From positions 32,501 to 96,500 of the forward strand of contig NZ_LT962687.1 in NCBI RefSeq assembly GCF_900199635.1: a stretch of 64,000 bases of DNA, written 5' to 3'. Positions 1 through 6,546 of the stretch are shown piece by piece. Position 1 is the stretch's first letter. Every line of letters begins with the position of its first letter. Under the pieces are notes generated by a model. It was given only the letters and a program-made list of their open reading frames with translations, had not been told where the DNA came from and did no database searches. The position numbers and the translations under genes were made by a program. This stretch comes from Anaerotruncus massiliensis (ex Togo et al. 2026). GTDB lineage: Bacteria > Bacillota > Clostridia > Oscillospirales > Ruminococcaceae.

Positions 1-3
1 CGT

Positions 4-33
4 CGCCGCAAAGCGGCGCTCCGGCGAAGCCGG
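4..33. repeat. Two small triloop hairpins at the window edge
   Basis: CGCCGC-AAA-GCGGCG (4-18) and CCGGC-GAA-GCCGG (21-33) are two adjacent perfect hairpins with 3-nt loops. They lie between the presumed upstream 23S gene (outside the window) and the first 5S gene. The style, a GC-only stem closed by AAA or GAA, matches the hairpins in the large spacer repeats further along. They could equally be rRNA processing stems; the left part is cut off by the window. Confidence 0.4.
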
Positions 34-48
34 GCAGCGAGCCGTATG

Positions 49-164
49 GCTGGTGTATATGACGCTGAGGTCCCACCTGTTCCCATCCCGAACACAGAAG
101 TTAAGCTCAGCGGTGCCGACAATACTTGGAGGGTGACTTCCCGGGAAGATAGGTCTATGCCAGC
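49..164 (+). rRNA. rrf: 5S ribosomal RNA, copy 1
   Basis: The terminal stem GCTGG (49-53) pairs with CCAGC (160-164). Between them lie the invariant 5S blocks: the TCCCATCCCGAACAC region of helix III, the AAGTTAAGC stretch near 100 and the GAAGATAGG segment near the 3' side. Length about 116 nt, normal for 5S. It is followed by a stem-loop and then tRNA-Asn, so this is the tail of an rRNA operon whose 16S and 23S genes lie upstream of the window. Confidence 0.93.
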
Positions 165-168
165 TCCT

Positions 169-197
169 GCCAGCGTACAATTGTTTTGTACGCTGGC
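169..197 (+). terminator. Stem-loop between 5S copy 1 and tRNA-Asn
   Basis: Perfect 12-bp inverted repeat, GCCAGCGTACAA (169-180) with TTGTACGCTGGC (186-197), loop of 5 nt. There is no T tract after it, so it may be a processing or pausing stem rather than a true terminator. Confidence 0.5.
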
Positions 198-215
198 ATC
201 TCAAATTCTTCATAT

Positions 216-291
216 TCCTCCTTAGCTCAGTCGGTAGAGCATGCGGCTGTTAACCGCAGGGTCGTCTGTTCGAGCCAGACAGGGGGAGCCA
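216..291 (+). tRNA. trnN: tRNA-Asn (anticodon GTT)
   Basis: A 76-nt cloverleaf. The acceptor stem is TCCTCCT (216-222) with AGGGGGA (281-287), followed by discriminator G and an encoded CCA (289-291). The D arm contains AGCTCAGTCGGTAGAGC. The anticodon stem TGCGG/CCGCA encloses loop CTGTTAA with anticodon GTT at 249-251. The T arm is GTCTG-TTCGAGC-CAGAC. It sits between two 5S genes. Confidence 0.96.
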
Positions 292-294
292 TTC

Positions 295-410
<116 letters not shown>

Positions 411-418
411 GCAAAAAG

Positions 419-451
419 CAGCAACAGCAATGTTGCTGTTTTTTCTTTTTC
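419..451 (+). terminator. Rho-independent terminator of the rRNA cluster
   Basis: CAGCAACA (419-426) pairs with TGTTGCTG (431-438) around a GCAA tetraloop (GNRA type). It is followed by TTTTTTCTTTTT. This is a textbook intrinsic terminator. Confidence 0.92.
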
Positions 452-465
452 CCGGCCGCGGGCCC

Positions 466-494
466 TTGCACCGGGGGGAGCGGAGTGATAGGAT
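466..494 (+). promoter_or_regulatory. Candidate sigma-A promoter for the GyrI-like gene
   Basis: TTGCAC (466-471) and TAGGAT (489-494) are separated by 17 bases, just downstream of the rRNA terminator and 36 bases before the ATG. Confidence 0.5.
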
Positions 495-529
495 GAAAGA
501 GAACTGAAAAAGAACGGAGCGGATGCGAT

Positions 530-997
530 ATGGCCAACCTGACCGTTACGCTGGAAACGGTGGAAGCGCAAGAAATCCACGGCGTCTGGGGCAAATCGAG
601 CGACCGGACGGTCTCGAAGGATATCCCCAGCCTCTCGGCGGAATATTATCGGGCCATCGGGAAAAAAGAGGGGGAGGTCCTGCCCCTTTATGTCCTCTCC
701 CGGAATTACGACCCGCGGACGGAGGCGTTCGAGCTTTTGATTGCGGGGAATTTTGTGGCCCCGCCGCTCGCCGCCTTCACGCTGGAGGCGGGCCTTTACG
801 CGCGGATCACCGTCCGCCCCAAGCTCGGGTTTCTGTGGGGCCCGGCGGTGGGGGAGGCCAAGCGATATTTCTATACGAAGTGGCTTCCCGGGAGCGGCTA
901 TGCGGCGCGCAACCTGGAATATGAGCTGCACACCGAAAAGAGCGTGGGCAAAGCCCCGTCGATCGACCTGCTCTTCGCGGTCCGCGGCAAGGACTGA
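530..997 (+). CDS. GyrI-like / AraC effector-binding domain protein
   Basis: The 155-residue protein matches the small-molecule effector-binding fold (GyrI-like) found at the C terminus of AraC/Rob-type regulators and as free-standing proteins. The most diagnostic stretch is the C-terminal LEYELHTEKS (129-138) followed by PSIDLLFAV (143-151). There is no helix-turn-helix, signal peptide or membrane segment, so it is a free-standing cytoplasmic binding domain; its ligand is unknown. The ATG at 530 has a GGAG-type site (CGGAGCGG, 515-522). It appears to be a single-gene unit with its own promoter and a shared bidirectional terminator. Family assignment is good; biological role is not inferable. 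Confidence 0.8.
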   Translation: MANLTVTLETVEAQEIHGVWGKSSDRTVSKDIPSLSAEYYRAIGKKEGEVLPLYVLSRNYDPRTEAFELLIAGNFVAPPLAAFTLEAGLYARITVRPKLGFLWGPAVGEAKRYFYTKWLPGSGYAARNLEYELHTEKSVGKAPSIDLLFAVRGKD

Positions 998-1009
998 GAC
1001 CCAACGGCT

Positions 1010-1044
1010 AAAAAGAAGCCCCCCTTGCGGGGGGCTTCTTTTTT
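1010..1044. terminator. Bidirectional terminator
   Basis: A-rich arm with GAAGCCCCCC pairs with GGGGGGCTTC and ends in TTTTTT on both strands (1010-1044, loop TTGC). It serves the GyrI-like gene on the plus strand and the HAD gene on the minus strand, whose stop codon lies at 1043-1045 inside it. Confidence 0.88.
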
Positions 1045-1822
1045 AGATGACGCCGAACCGGCGCAGCGCGTTTTGGATACCGTCGTGGTCGACGTCGTCG
1101 GTGACGTAGTCGGCGGCCTGCCGAACCTCCTCGCCCGCGTTTCCCATCGCGACGCCCACGCCCGCGAAGCGCAGCATCTCGATGTCGTTGCCGCCGTCCC
1201 CGAAGGCCATCGTATCCGAGGCCGGGATGCCGAAGTGGGCGAGCATCTTTTCAATCCCGATGCGTTTGGAGCCGCCGCGCGGGGTGATGTCGGAAAAGTA
1301 GGGGCTCCACCGGGTGGCGGCGCAGCCGGGCATCCGCGAGAGGGGGTAGGACTCCTCCTCGGGGGTGAGGAAAAAGTTAAGCTGGTAGACGTCGTGGTGG
1401 AGCGCGCGGTGGTAGTCCGCCACCTCGGGCAGCGGAAGATTCACCGCCTTGTGGGCCGAACGCATGTTGTCGTCGATCCGGTTGGCGTAGATCCGGTCCT
1501 TCTCCATGAAGAGGCAGGGGAAGGGATCGCGGTCGAGCAGCTCCACGAGTGCGCGGATGTCGGCGGGGGGCACGCAGTTCTGGTGGACCATGCCCTCCCG
1601 CGTATAGCAGTACTGTCCGTTGAGGGTGATGTAGCCGTCGTAGGGGAAGTCGCCGAGGACGTGCCCCTCCTGCATGACGGAGGTGTGCCGCCCGGTGGCG
1701 ATGAAGAGGAGGACCCCCTTCCGGCGCGCCTCGTCAAGCGCGCGCCAGGTGCTTTCGGGGATGCGGTGGGTCGAAAAGCTCACCAGCGTCCCGTCGATGT
1801 CAAAGAAGATTGCCCGAATCAA
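1043..1822 (-). CDS. Cof-type HAD phosphatase
   Basis: A 259-residue HAD-superfamily hydrolase of the Cof/YkrA type, predicted to dephosphorylate small phosphorylated metabolites with Mg2+. Motif I is FFDIDGTL (nucleophile D8, general acid D10). Motif II is IATGR (Thr43). The motif III lysine is K186. Motif IV is GDGGND (208-213). The type IIB cap lies between motifs II and III. I chose the TTG at 1822 because an AAAGGCGGGG site lies 7-9 bases upstream and the conserved N terminus starts there; an ATG at 1858 would add 12 residues. It follows lexA by about 40 bases on the same strand, so the two are probably co-transcribed. Substrate unknown. Confidence 0.87.
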   Translation of the reverse strand: MIRAIFFDIDGTLVSFSTHRIPESTWRALDEARRKGVLLFIATGRHTSVMQEGHVLGDFPYDGYITLNGQYCYTREGMVHQNCVPPADIRALVELLDRDPFPCLFMEKDRIYANRIDDNMRSAHKAVNLPLPEVADYHRALHHDVYQLNFFLTPEEESYPLSRMPGCAATRWSPYFSDITPRGGSKRIGIEKMLAHFGIPASDTMAFGDGGNDIEMLRFAGVGVAMGNAGEEVRQAADYVTDDVDHDGIQNALRRFGVI

Positions 1823-1863
1823 GCAGAAACCCCGCCTTTCCGCCGCCCTCGGCGGCAAAAGTT

Positions 1864-2445
1864 TCAGAACTCCCGGTAGAGGGCGGCCACCCGCCCGAGG
1901 ACGACCACATGGTCGGTATAGATCGGCTCCATCGCGTCGTTCTCCGGCTGGAGGCGGTAGCCGCCGTTCTCCTTGTAAAAGCGCTTGACGGTCGCCTCGT
2001 CGTCCACCAGCGCGACGACGATCTCGCCGTTGCGGGCGGTCTCGCAGCGCCGCGCCACGATCAGGTCGCCGTCGAAGATGCCGACGTTGATCATGCTGTC
2101 CCCCCGCACCCGCAGGGCGAAGAGCTCCTTCGCGTCCCCGTGCAGCGCGACGGGCAGGTAGTCCTCGATGACCTCCTCCGCCAGGATCGGCTGTCCGGCG
2201 GCCACCGTGCCGACGACGGGGACCCGCGTCACCTCGCTGTGGGGCAGGCGGATCGAGCGGTTGAGGTTGTCCTCCCGCAGGATGTACCCCTTCTCCTGGA
2301 GGCTCGTGAGGTAGCGGTGCACGGTCGAGGTCGATTTGATCCCCAGCCGCGCGCAGATCTCCCGGACGCTGGGGACCACGCCGGCGTCAATCGATGTACG
2401 GATAACCTCGAGAATGTCGGCCTCCCGCGGTGACAACTGCTGCAT
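1864..2445 (-). CDS. lexA: LexA repressor (SOS response)
   Basis: A 193-residue LexA. The N-terminal winged helix (about 1-65) contains the segments SVREICARLG and KSTSTVHRYL. The C-terminal S24 peptidase-like dimerisation domain carries the autocleavage bond Ala83-Gly84 in GTVAAGQP, nucleophile Ser117 in RGDSM and general base Lys154. The ATG at 2445 has a GGAGGTG site (2451-2457); upstream in-frame codons lack one. Its promoter carries an SOS box, so it is autoregulated. It is followed by the HAD gene, which should therefore also respond to DNA damage if transcription reads through. No feature departs from functional LexA. Confidence 0.96.
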   Translation of the reverse strand: MQQLSPREADILEVIRTSIDAGVVPSVREICARLGIKSTSTVHRYLTSLQEKGYILREDNLNRSIRLPHSEVTRVPVVGTVAAGQPILAEEVIEDYLPVALHGDAKELFALRVRGDSMINVGIFDGDLIVARRCETARNGEIVVALVDDEATVKRFYKENGGYRLQPENDAMEPIYTDHVVVLGRVAALYREF

Positions 2446-2479
2446 ATGGGCACCTCCCGCATGGTTTGTTTTCGGTTCC

Positions 2480-2519
2480 AGTATAGCAGAAGACGTCCCA
2501 AAATGCAAACGTATGTTCT
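2480..2519 (-). promoter_or_regulatory. lexA promoter with overlapping LexA operator (SOS box)
   Basis: On the minus strand TTGCAT (2508-2503) and TATACT (2485-2480) are spaced by 17 bases. GAACATACGTTT (complement of 2507-2518), extending as AGAAC-N4-GTTTG over 2506-2519, matches the Gram-positive LexA box GAAC-N4-GTTC/T and overlaps the -35 hexamer. Bound LexA would block RNA polymerase at its own promoter. Confidence 0.85.
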
Positions 2520-2610
2520 AAAAACTTTAACAGGATGAAACGGGTGTTACCAATATTCAAATTTCGTTTATAAAAAGAGTGACTTTTCTTTAAAAAGTAG
2601 CCATGAATCC

Positions 2611-2641
2611 TTAACAAACCACCCGGAAAAATGGTTATAAT
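2611..2641 (+). promoter_or_regulatory. Candidate promoter of the small RNA
   Basis: A perfect TATAAT (2636-2641) is preceded by TTAACA (2611-2616) at 19 bases, slightly long; TAACAA gives 18. No open reading frame starts downstream on this strand before the terminator at 2715-2749. Confidence 0.55.
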
Positions 2642-2647
2642 AAAGAT

Positions 2648-2749
2648 GTACTCAAGATTAGCCGCAAACATTTTGAGTATCTCTACCCTCCTCAAAACAC
2701 ACCTCAAACAGCTTGGACCGGATGTTGCAGAGCATCCGGCCCTTTTTTT
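2648..2749 (+). ncRNA. Candidate small regulatory RNA with C-rich single-stranded linker
   Basis: About 100 nt between a TATAAT promoter and a strong intrinsic terminator, with no plausible protein. The 5' hairpin is TACTCAA (2649-2655) with TTGAGTA (2673-2679). The 3' hairpin is CCGGATG (2718-2724) with CATCCGG (2733-2739), followed by T7 (2743-2749). Between them lies an unpaired stretch rich in ACCCTCCTC and ACACCTC, which is complementary to Shine-Dalgarno sequences. This resembles the C-rich seed design of Gram-positive sRNAs such as RsaE/RoxS, but I do not recognise the family. The terminator works only on the plus strand and so cannot belong to the neighbouring minus-strand genes. Confidence 0.55.
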
Positions 2750-2776
2750 GCGCCGCGAGGGGTCCGGGCTGCCGGC

Positions 2777-3565
2777 TCAGATGGGCAGGCCGAGCACGCC
2801 GCGTGCGAGCCAGACGAATGCGCCGAGCAGGAGGACGAGCACCGGCTGGTGCAGCAGGTAGATCCAGAGGCTTTTGCGCCCGACCGTCTGGAGGGCGGGA
2901 AGGCGTCCCCGGTAGCAGAAAGAGGGCAGCCTGCCCGCGCGCGCCCACACCCCAAGATAGGACCCCGCGAAAAAGAGAAGGGTCCAGGGGAGGATGGGGA
3001 AGTAGTCGGCGGATTCAAACCAGGGCTGGGGAAACCCGAGGGGGAAGAGCCAGGGGCTGGCGGTGTACCAGCTTTCGGGCAGCTGCGCGGCGAGGGGCGG
3101 AAAGCCGAAGACGCCGTCCGGCACCCTCCGGCAGAAAAAGAAGAGGGTGAAAAAGAGGAGGAACCCGGCGGCGGTGGGGATCCGGTCGAGCAGGGGGCGC
3201 AACAGCGCGAAGAGGACCATGCTCGCGCCGAGCAGGTGGAGGATGCCAAAGCGGTCGGGCACCATCGGGAGCAGGCCGGTGACGAGGGTGATGAGCAGCC
3301 CGCAGGCAAAGCAGGCGAGCCCGCGCCGCAGGTTGCTGCGGGAGTAACGGGAGACAGCGCCCGAAATGAAGACGAAGAGCCCGGCGAAGAGGGGCTGCAG
3401 GAACTTCTGGAGCAGCGGCGCGTCGAAGATGGGGATCCTGACGCCGTAGACGGCGATCAGGTCGAAGGCGCCGTGGTAGATGACGACCAGCAGGATGGAC
3501 AGGCCCCGCAGCTCGTCGAAGAGCAGGACGCGGCCGGGTTTCCCGGCGGAGTGGGACTGGGGCAT
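2777..3565 (-). CDS. DUF1624/HGSNAT-type membrane acyltransferase
   Basis: A 262-residue multispanning membrane protein of the DUF1624 / heparan-alpha-glucosaminide N-acetyltransferase-like family. The family hallmarks are present: FDELRGLSILLVVIYHGAFD near residues 16-35 with the conserved RG and YH, a FISG motif after the second helix, RFGILHLLG around 105-113, and YFPILPWTLLFFAG near 188-201. About seven hydrophobic segments are visible. It is expected to transfer an acyl group to an envelope or small-molecule acceptor across the membrane; the acceptor is unknown. Start ATG at 3565 has an AAGGAGG site about 7 bases upstream. It appears monocistronic with an extended -10 promoter. Confidence 0.8.
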   Translation of the reverse strand: MPQSHSAGKPGRVLLFDELRGLSILLVVIYHGAFDLIAVYGVRIPIFDAPLLQKFLQPLFAGLFVFISGAVSRYSRSNLRRGLACFACGLLITLVTGLLPMVPDRFGILHLLGASMVLFALLRPLLDRIPTAAGFLLFFTLFFFCRRVPDGVFGFPPLAAQLPESWYTASPWLFPLGFPQPWFESADYFPILPWTLLFFAGSYLGVWARAGRLPSFCYRGRLPALQTVGRKSLWIYLLHQPVLVLLLGAFVWLARGVLGLPI

Positions 3566-3648
3566 GGCGCAAACCTCCTTGGAGAAAATGGAAAGGAACC
3601 ACCGGTTCCGGCGGCGCGGCCGAAAACAGGGAAAAATTCCCTGCCTGC

Positions 3649-3654
3649 ATTATA
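3649..3654 (-). promoter_or_regulatory. Extended -10 promoter of the acyltransferase gene
   Basis: Minus strand reads TGCTATAAT, an extended -10 element with perfect TATAAT (3654-3649). The -35 region is poor, as is usual for TGn-type promoters. Confidence 0.6.
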
Positions 3655-3776
3655 GCACAGCCGCGGGCTTTTGGGGAACTTCCGGCGGCAAAACGGCGGA
3701 AAACCCGCCGAAAGCCGGGGCGGGCGCGGGCCCGTCCTCCGGACAGGATAGCATGTCCGCGCCGCGAAAACGCGGC

Positions 3777-3798
3777 AAAAAAGGGGCCTCGCGGCCCC
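3777..3798 (-). terminator. Terminator of the lipoprotein gene
   Basis: On the minus strand GGGGCC-GCGA-GGCCCC is followed directly by TTTTTT, 7 bases beyond the stop codon of the DUF4358 gene. Confidence 0.88.
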
Positions 3799-3804
3799 TT
3801 TCCC

Positions 3805-4308
3805 TCAAATCTTCGGAATGTACTGGTCGATGACGTCCCGCGCAGCGTCGGTGTCCGCGAGCATGAGCATGATGAGATAGCCGCCCTGCTCATAGATGAC
3901 CGCGTCCTGCGCGATCTGGTGGGCGTCGTAGACGTCGTAGTTTTCAAACTCCTTGGCGCGGTTGAGCTTCACCTGCTCGAGCGCGTCGCGCACCTTGGGC
4001 TCCATCCCCTCGGACGGCTTGAGGATGAAGACGTCGGCCAGCCCGAAATCCCCCGAGGAAAAACGCACCCAGTAGCTGTCGAGCATCGAGACGTCGAGGA
4101 AAAATTTATCGGTCAGGTCGTCGTCCGACGCGTCGGCGAGCCCGCGGACGGTCACGTTCTCGTAGATTTTTTCGATCGCCGTTTCCGGTTCGGCGGTCTC
4201 CACAAGGGGACCGGCGCTTTCGACGGCGGCGTCCTGCCCGGGCCCCTCCGAACGGCAGCCCGTCAGGCAGAGGAGCAGCGCGCAGAGGAGCGCGATGGTT
4301 CTTTTCAA
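3805..4308 (-). CDS. DUF4358-type lipoprotein
   Basis: A 167-residue predicted lipoprotein. The N terminus KRTIALLCALLLCLTGC is a signal peptide with lipobox LTGC; Cys18 would be lipidated and the protein held on the outer face of the membrane. The mature part fits the DUF4358 family common in Clostridia (the pattern of a short DVSMLDSYWVR segment, an EQVKLNRAKEFENYDV helix and the QGGYLIMLML strand). No function is known. I chose TTG at 4308, with GGGAGG about 8 bases upstream, because the signal peptide then starts correctly; an ATG 22 codons earlier would add an unlikely charged extension. Confidence 0.75.
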   Translation of the reverse strand: MKRTIALLCALLLCLTGCRSEGPGQDAAVESAGPLVETAEPETAIEKIYENVTVRGLADASDDDLTDKFFLDVSMLDSYWVRFSSGDFGLADVFILKPSEGMEPKVRDALEQVKLNRAKEFENYDVYDAHQIAQDAVIYEQGGYLIMLMLADTDAARDVIDQYIPKI

Positions 4309-4346
4309 GGCGGAAGCCTCCCTTCCGGCCGTTTCGGCACCTTTTA

Positions 4347-4374
4347 AGTATAACGGATTTCCCCGGTTAGTCAA
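4347..4374 (-). promoter_or_regulatory. Promoter of the DUF4358 lipoprotein gene
   Basis: Minus strand TTGACT (4374-4369) and TATACT (4352-4347), spacer 16. Confidence 0.65.
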
Positions 4375-4400
4375 GCGGGCCGCCCGGGGCGCCCGCGTTC

Positions 4401-4429
4401 TTGCAAAAACCGCCGCGATTTGCTATCAT
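4401..4429 (+). promoter_or_regulatory. Promoter of the NERD-like / ABC operon
   Basis: TTGCAA (4401-4406) and TATCAT (4424-4429), spacer 17, with TGC in front of the -10. It diverges from the lipoprotein promoter about 30 bases away. Confidence 0.6.
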
Positions 4430-4465
4430 TAGCAAAGGCGATTCTATAGGGAAAGGGCGTTTGAC

Positions 4466-5059
4466 ATGGATACGTTTTGGGGACTTTTGATCTTTTTCGG
4501 CGTGGCGGTGCTGGCCGCCGGCGCCGCGCTGGTGCTCTACAAAAAACTGCACCCCCGCACGGAGGATTCGGAGCGCAGGAAGGTTTCGCGCGCGCTGCGC
4601 AGTTTTGCCGCGCCGCGCGGCTACAAGGTGATCGACAGCCCCGTGCTCGTCTCGAACGGGCTTTCCGGCTGGGCGGACCACATCCTTGTGGGTTATTTCG
4701 GCGTTCTGCTCGTCTATGACCTCTGCTACGCCGGGGAATACTTCGGCGGGCCCGACGAGGAGCAGTGGGTCATCGCGGACGAAGGCAAGCGGTATTCGGT
4801 GCCCAACCCGCGCAGGGCGGCGGCCCAGTGCTCCGGCCGGGTGCTCACCCTCTGCCGGGACGCGGGGCACCGGGTGCCGGTCGAGCAGGTGGCGGTCATC
4901 ACCTTTAACGGCAAGAAGACGATCAGCTATATCAAATCTCCGGAGGTCATCAAGATGGGCAAGCTGCGCGGCTACCTGAACCGCGCGCGGTTCGACGAGG
5001 ACCGCGGGGTCAACGTCGAGGCGGTGACGGCGGTGCTGGAAGCCGCCCGGAAGAATTGA
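4466..5059 (+). CDS. Membrane-anchored NERD-like domain protein
   Basis: A 197-residue protein with one N-terminal transmembrane helix (about 4-25) and a cytoplasmic domain. The segment from ADHILVGYFGVLLVYDL through QWVIADEG, the NPRRAAAQCSGRV helix and the VPVEQVAVITFN strand resembles the nuclease-related NERD domain. The canonical catalytic residues cannot be confirmed by eye. It shares a promoter with the downstream ABC ATPase (11-base gap), suggesting a joint membrane function, though none can be named. The assignment is moderate; DUF of unknown role is the alternative. Confidence 0.55.
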   Translation: MDTFWGLLIFFGVAVLAAGAALVLYKKLHPRTEDSERRKVSRALRSFAAPRGYKVIDSPVLVSNGLSGWADHILVGYFGVLLVYDLCYAGEYFGGPDEEQWVIADEGKRYSVPNPRRAAAQCSGRVLTLCRDAGHRVPVEQVAVITFNGKKTISYIKSPEVIKMGKLRGYLNRARFDEDRGVNVEAVTAVLEAARKN

Positions 5060-5070
5060 GGGGAGTAGGG

Positions 5071-6546
5071 ATGGAAGAACGGTATCTGCTGGAACTGCGC
5101 GGCGTCAGCCGCCGCATCAGCAGCGAATTTTATCTGCGGGGGATCAACCTCGCGCTGCGCCCCGGCGAGGTGCACGCGCTGGTGGGGCGCAACGCCTCGG
5201 GCAAAAGCACCCTCTTTTCCACGATCATGGGCGTTTTTACGCCCGACAGAGGGCAGGTGCTGATCGACGGGCAGCCCGCCGAGATCCGAAACACCTCCGA
5301 CGCGGTCAAAAACGGGCTGATCCTTGTGGCGCAGCACCAGCAGATGTTTGCGAACCTGCCGGTCTATGAGAACCTCTTTTTCGGCAACGAGCTGCGCATG
5401 GGCGGCAAGCTCGGGCTGGTGGACAACAGGCGGATGCTCCACCGGTGCGAGGAGGTCTTCCGCCAGATGAACGTCCAGATCGACCCGCGCGCGCCGATGG
5501 GCAACCTCACCGACGCGGAACGCCAGCTCACGGCGATCGCCCGCGCGATCGTCACCGACGGGCGGATCATCCTGCTGGACGAGCCCTCCACCCACCTCAA
5601 CGAGAGCGAAAAGCAGCGGCTTTACGACGCGATTGCCGGGCTCAAGCAGGAGGGCCGCGCCTTCCTGATCATTTCCCACGACCTGAACGAGGTGCTCGCG
5701 GTCGCGGACACGATCTCGGTCATGGAGGACGGGGAGATCGTGCGCAGCGCGCCCGCCGGTGAATTCGACGAGAAGGCGCTGATTGAGGCGGTCTACGGCA
5801 TCAAGTCGGAAAACATCTATTACCGCGAGCGTCCGGAGGCCGGGAAGGAGGTCCTGCGCCTCGAGGACTTCTCGGGGCCGAACTTCTCCGGCGTGAGCCT
5901 TTCGCTGCGCGCCGGGCAGGTGACCGCGTTCATGGGCGGCGCCCAGTCGGGCAAGCTCAGCGTCGCGCGCAGCCTCGCGGGACTCGGAAAGACGACGGGG
6001 AAAATCTTCTTAAACGGCGCCCCGCTGGAGATTCCCTCGCCGATCACGGCGGTGCGGGCGGGCATCGTGCTCGCCTCCAGCCAGGAGGACGAGGAGGAGA
6101 TCCGCGAAAGCGAGATCGCGGTCAACGCGGGCAAGCAGGACACCTCCGCCAGCCGCATGGCAATCTCCGCCAAACGGCTGATGGCCAGCGTGGGCAAGGC
6201 CCTCGGCAACTACGTCATGCTCCGGCCGCAGCAGGAGTACATCACGGGCGGCAACCGCCAACGGGAGCTGGTGGAACGCGCGATGCGCAAGCAGGCGTTC
6301 GTCTACCTGCTCTGCGAGCCGACCGCCGGCGTGGACATCCCCGCGAAAATGCGGCTCTATTTTGAGATGAACAAGCTCCTCCAGAAGGGCGCGGCCGTCC
6401 TCTGGCTCACCGCCGACATCGACGAGGCGTTCGGCCTCTGCGACAACATCGCCGTCATGCGGGATGGCGGGCTCGCGCTGAGCGGCTCCGCCGCCGAGCT
6501 TTCCCGCGGGGCGGTGCAGGAGGCGATCGGGGCAGCCGCTCAGTGA
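5071..6546 (+). CDS. Sugar-type ABC transporter ATPase (two NBDs), orphan
   Basis: A 491-residue tandem ATPase of the RbsA/MglA type. NBD1: Walker A GRNASGKST (39-47), Q-loop near VAQHQQ, signature LTDAERQ (146-152), Walker B ILLDEPS (167-173), H-loop ISHD (201-204). NBD2 is degenerate: Walker A is GGAQSGKLS (289-297), with Leu in place of Ser/Thr after the Lys, signature TGGNRQR (392-398), Walker B LLCEP (413-417). One degenerate site is known in this family. No permease or solute-binding gene is adjacent. ATG 5071 has GGGGAGTAGGG upstream; an in-frame codon at 5056 lacks a site. The stop codon TGA lies inside the palindrome CCGCTCAGTGAGCGG that opens the following repeat region. Confidence 0.85.
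   Translation: MEERYLLELRGVSRRISSEFYLRGINLALRPGEVHALVGRNASGKSTLFSTIMGVFTPDRGQVLIDGQPAEIRNTSDAVKNGLILVAQHQQMFANLPVYENLFFGNELRMGGKLGLVDNRRMLHRCEEVFRQMNVQIDPRAPMGNLTDAERQLTAIARAIVTDGRIILLDEPSTHLNESEKQRLYDAIAGLKQEGRAFLIISHDLNEVLAVADTISVMEDGEIVRSAPAGEFDEKALIEAVYGIKSENIYYRERPEAGKEVLRLEDFSGPNFSGVSLSLRAGQVTAFMGGAQSGKLSVARSLAGLGKTTGKIFLNGAPLEIPSPITAVRAGIVLASSQEDEEEIRESEIAVNAGKQDTSASRMAISAKRLMASVGKALGNYVMLRPQQEYITGGNRQRELVERAMRKQAFVYLLCEPTAGVDIPAKMRLYFEMNKLLQKGAAVLWLTADIDEAFGLCDNIAVMRDGGLALSGSAAELSRGAVQEAIGAAAQ

Noticed and set aside
1-48. 3' end of 23S rRNA
   Set aside because: The bases do not resemble the conserved 23S 3' end; they form two small hairpins.
5821-5881. Further SOS boxes outside the lexA promoter
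   Set aside because: Reading through the window for GAAC-N4-GTTC-like sites gave no other well-placed match upstream of a gene; a systematic matrix search was not possible.
6031-6546. ABC ATPase as a pseudogene because of the altered second Walker A
   Set aside because: The frame is intact and one degenerate nucleotide site is common in this ATPase family.
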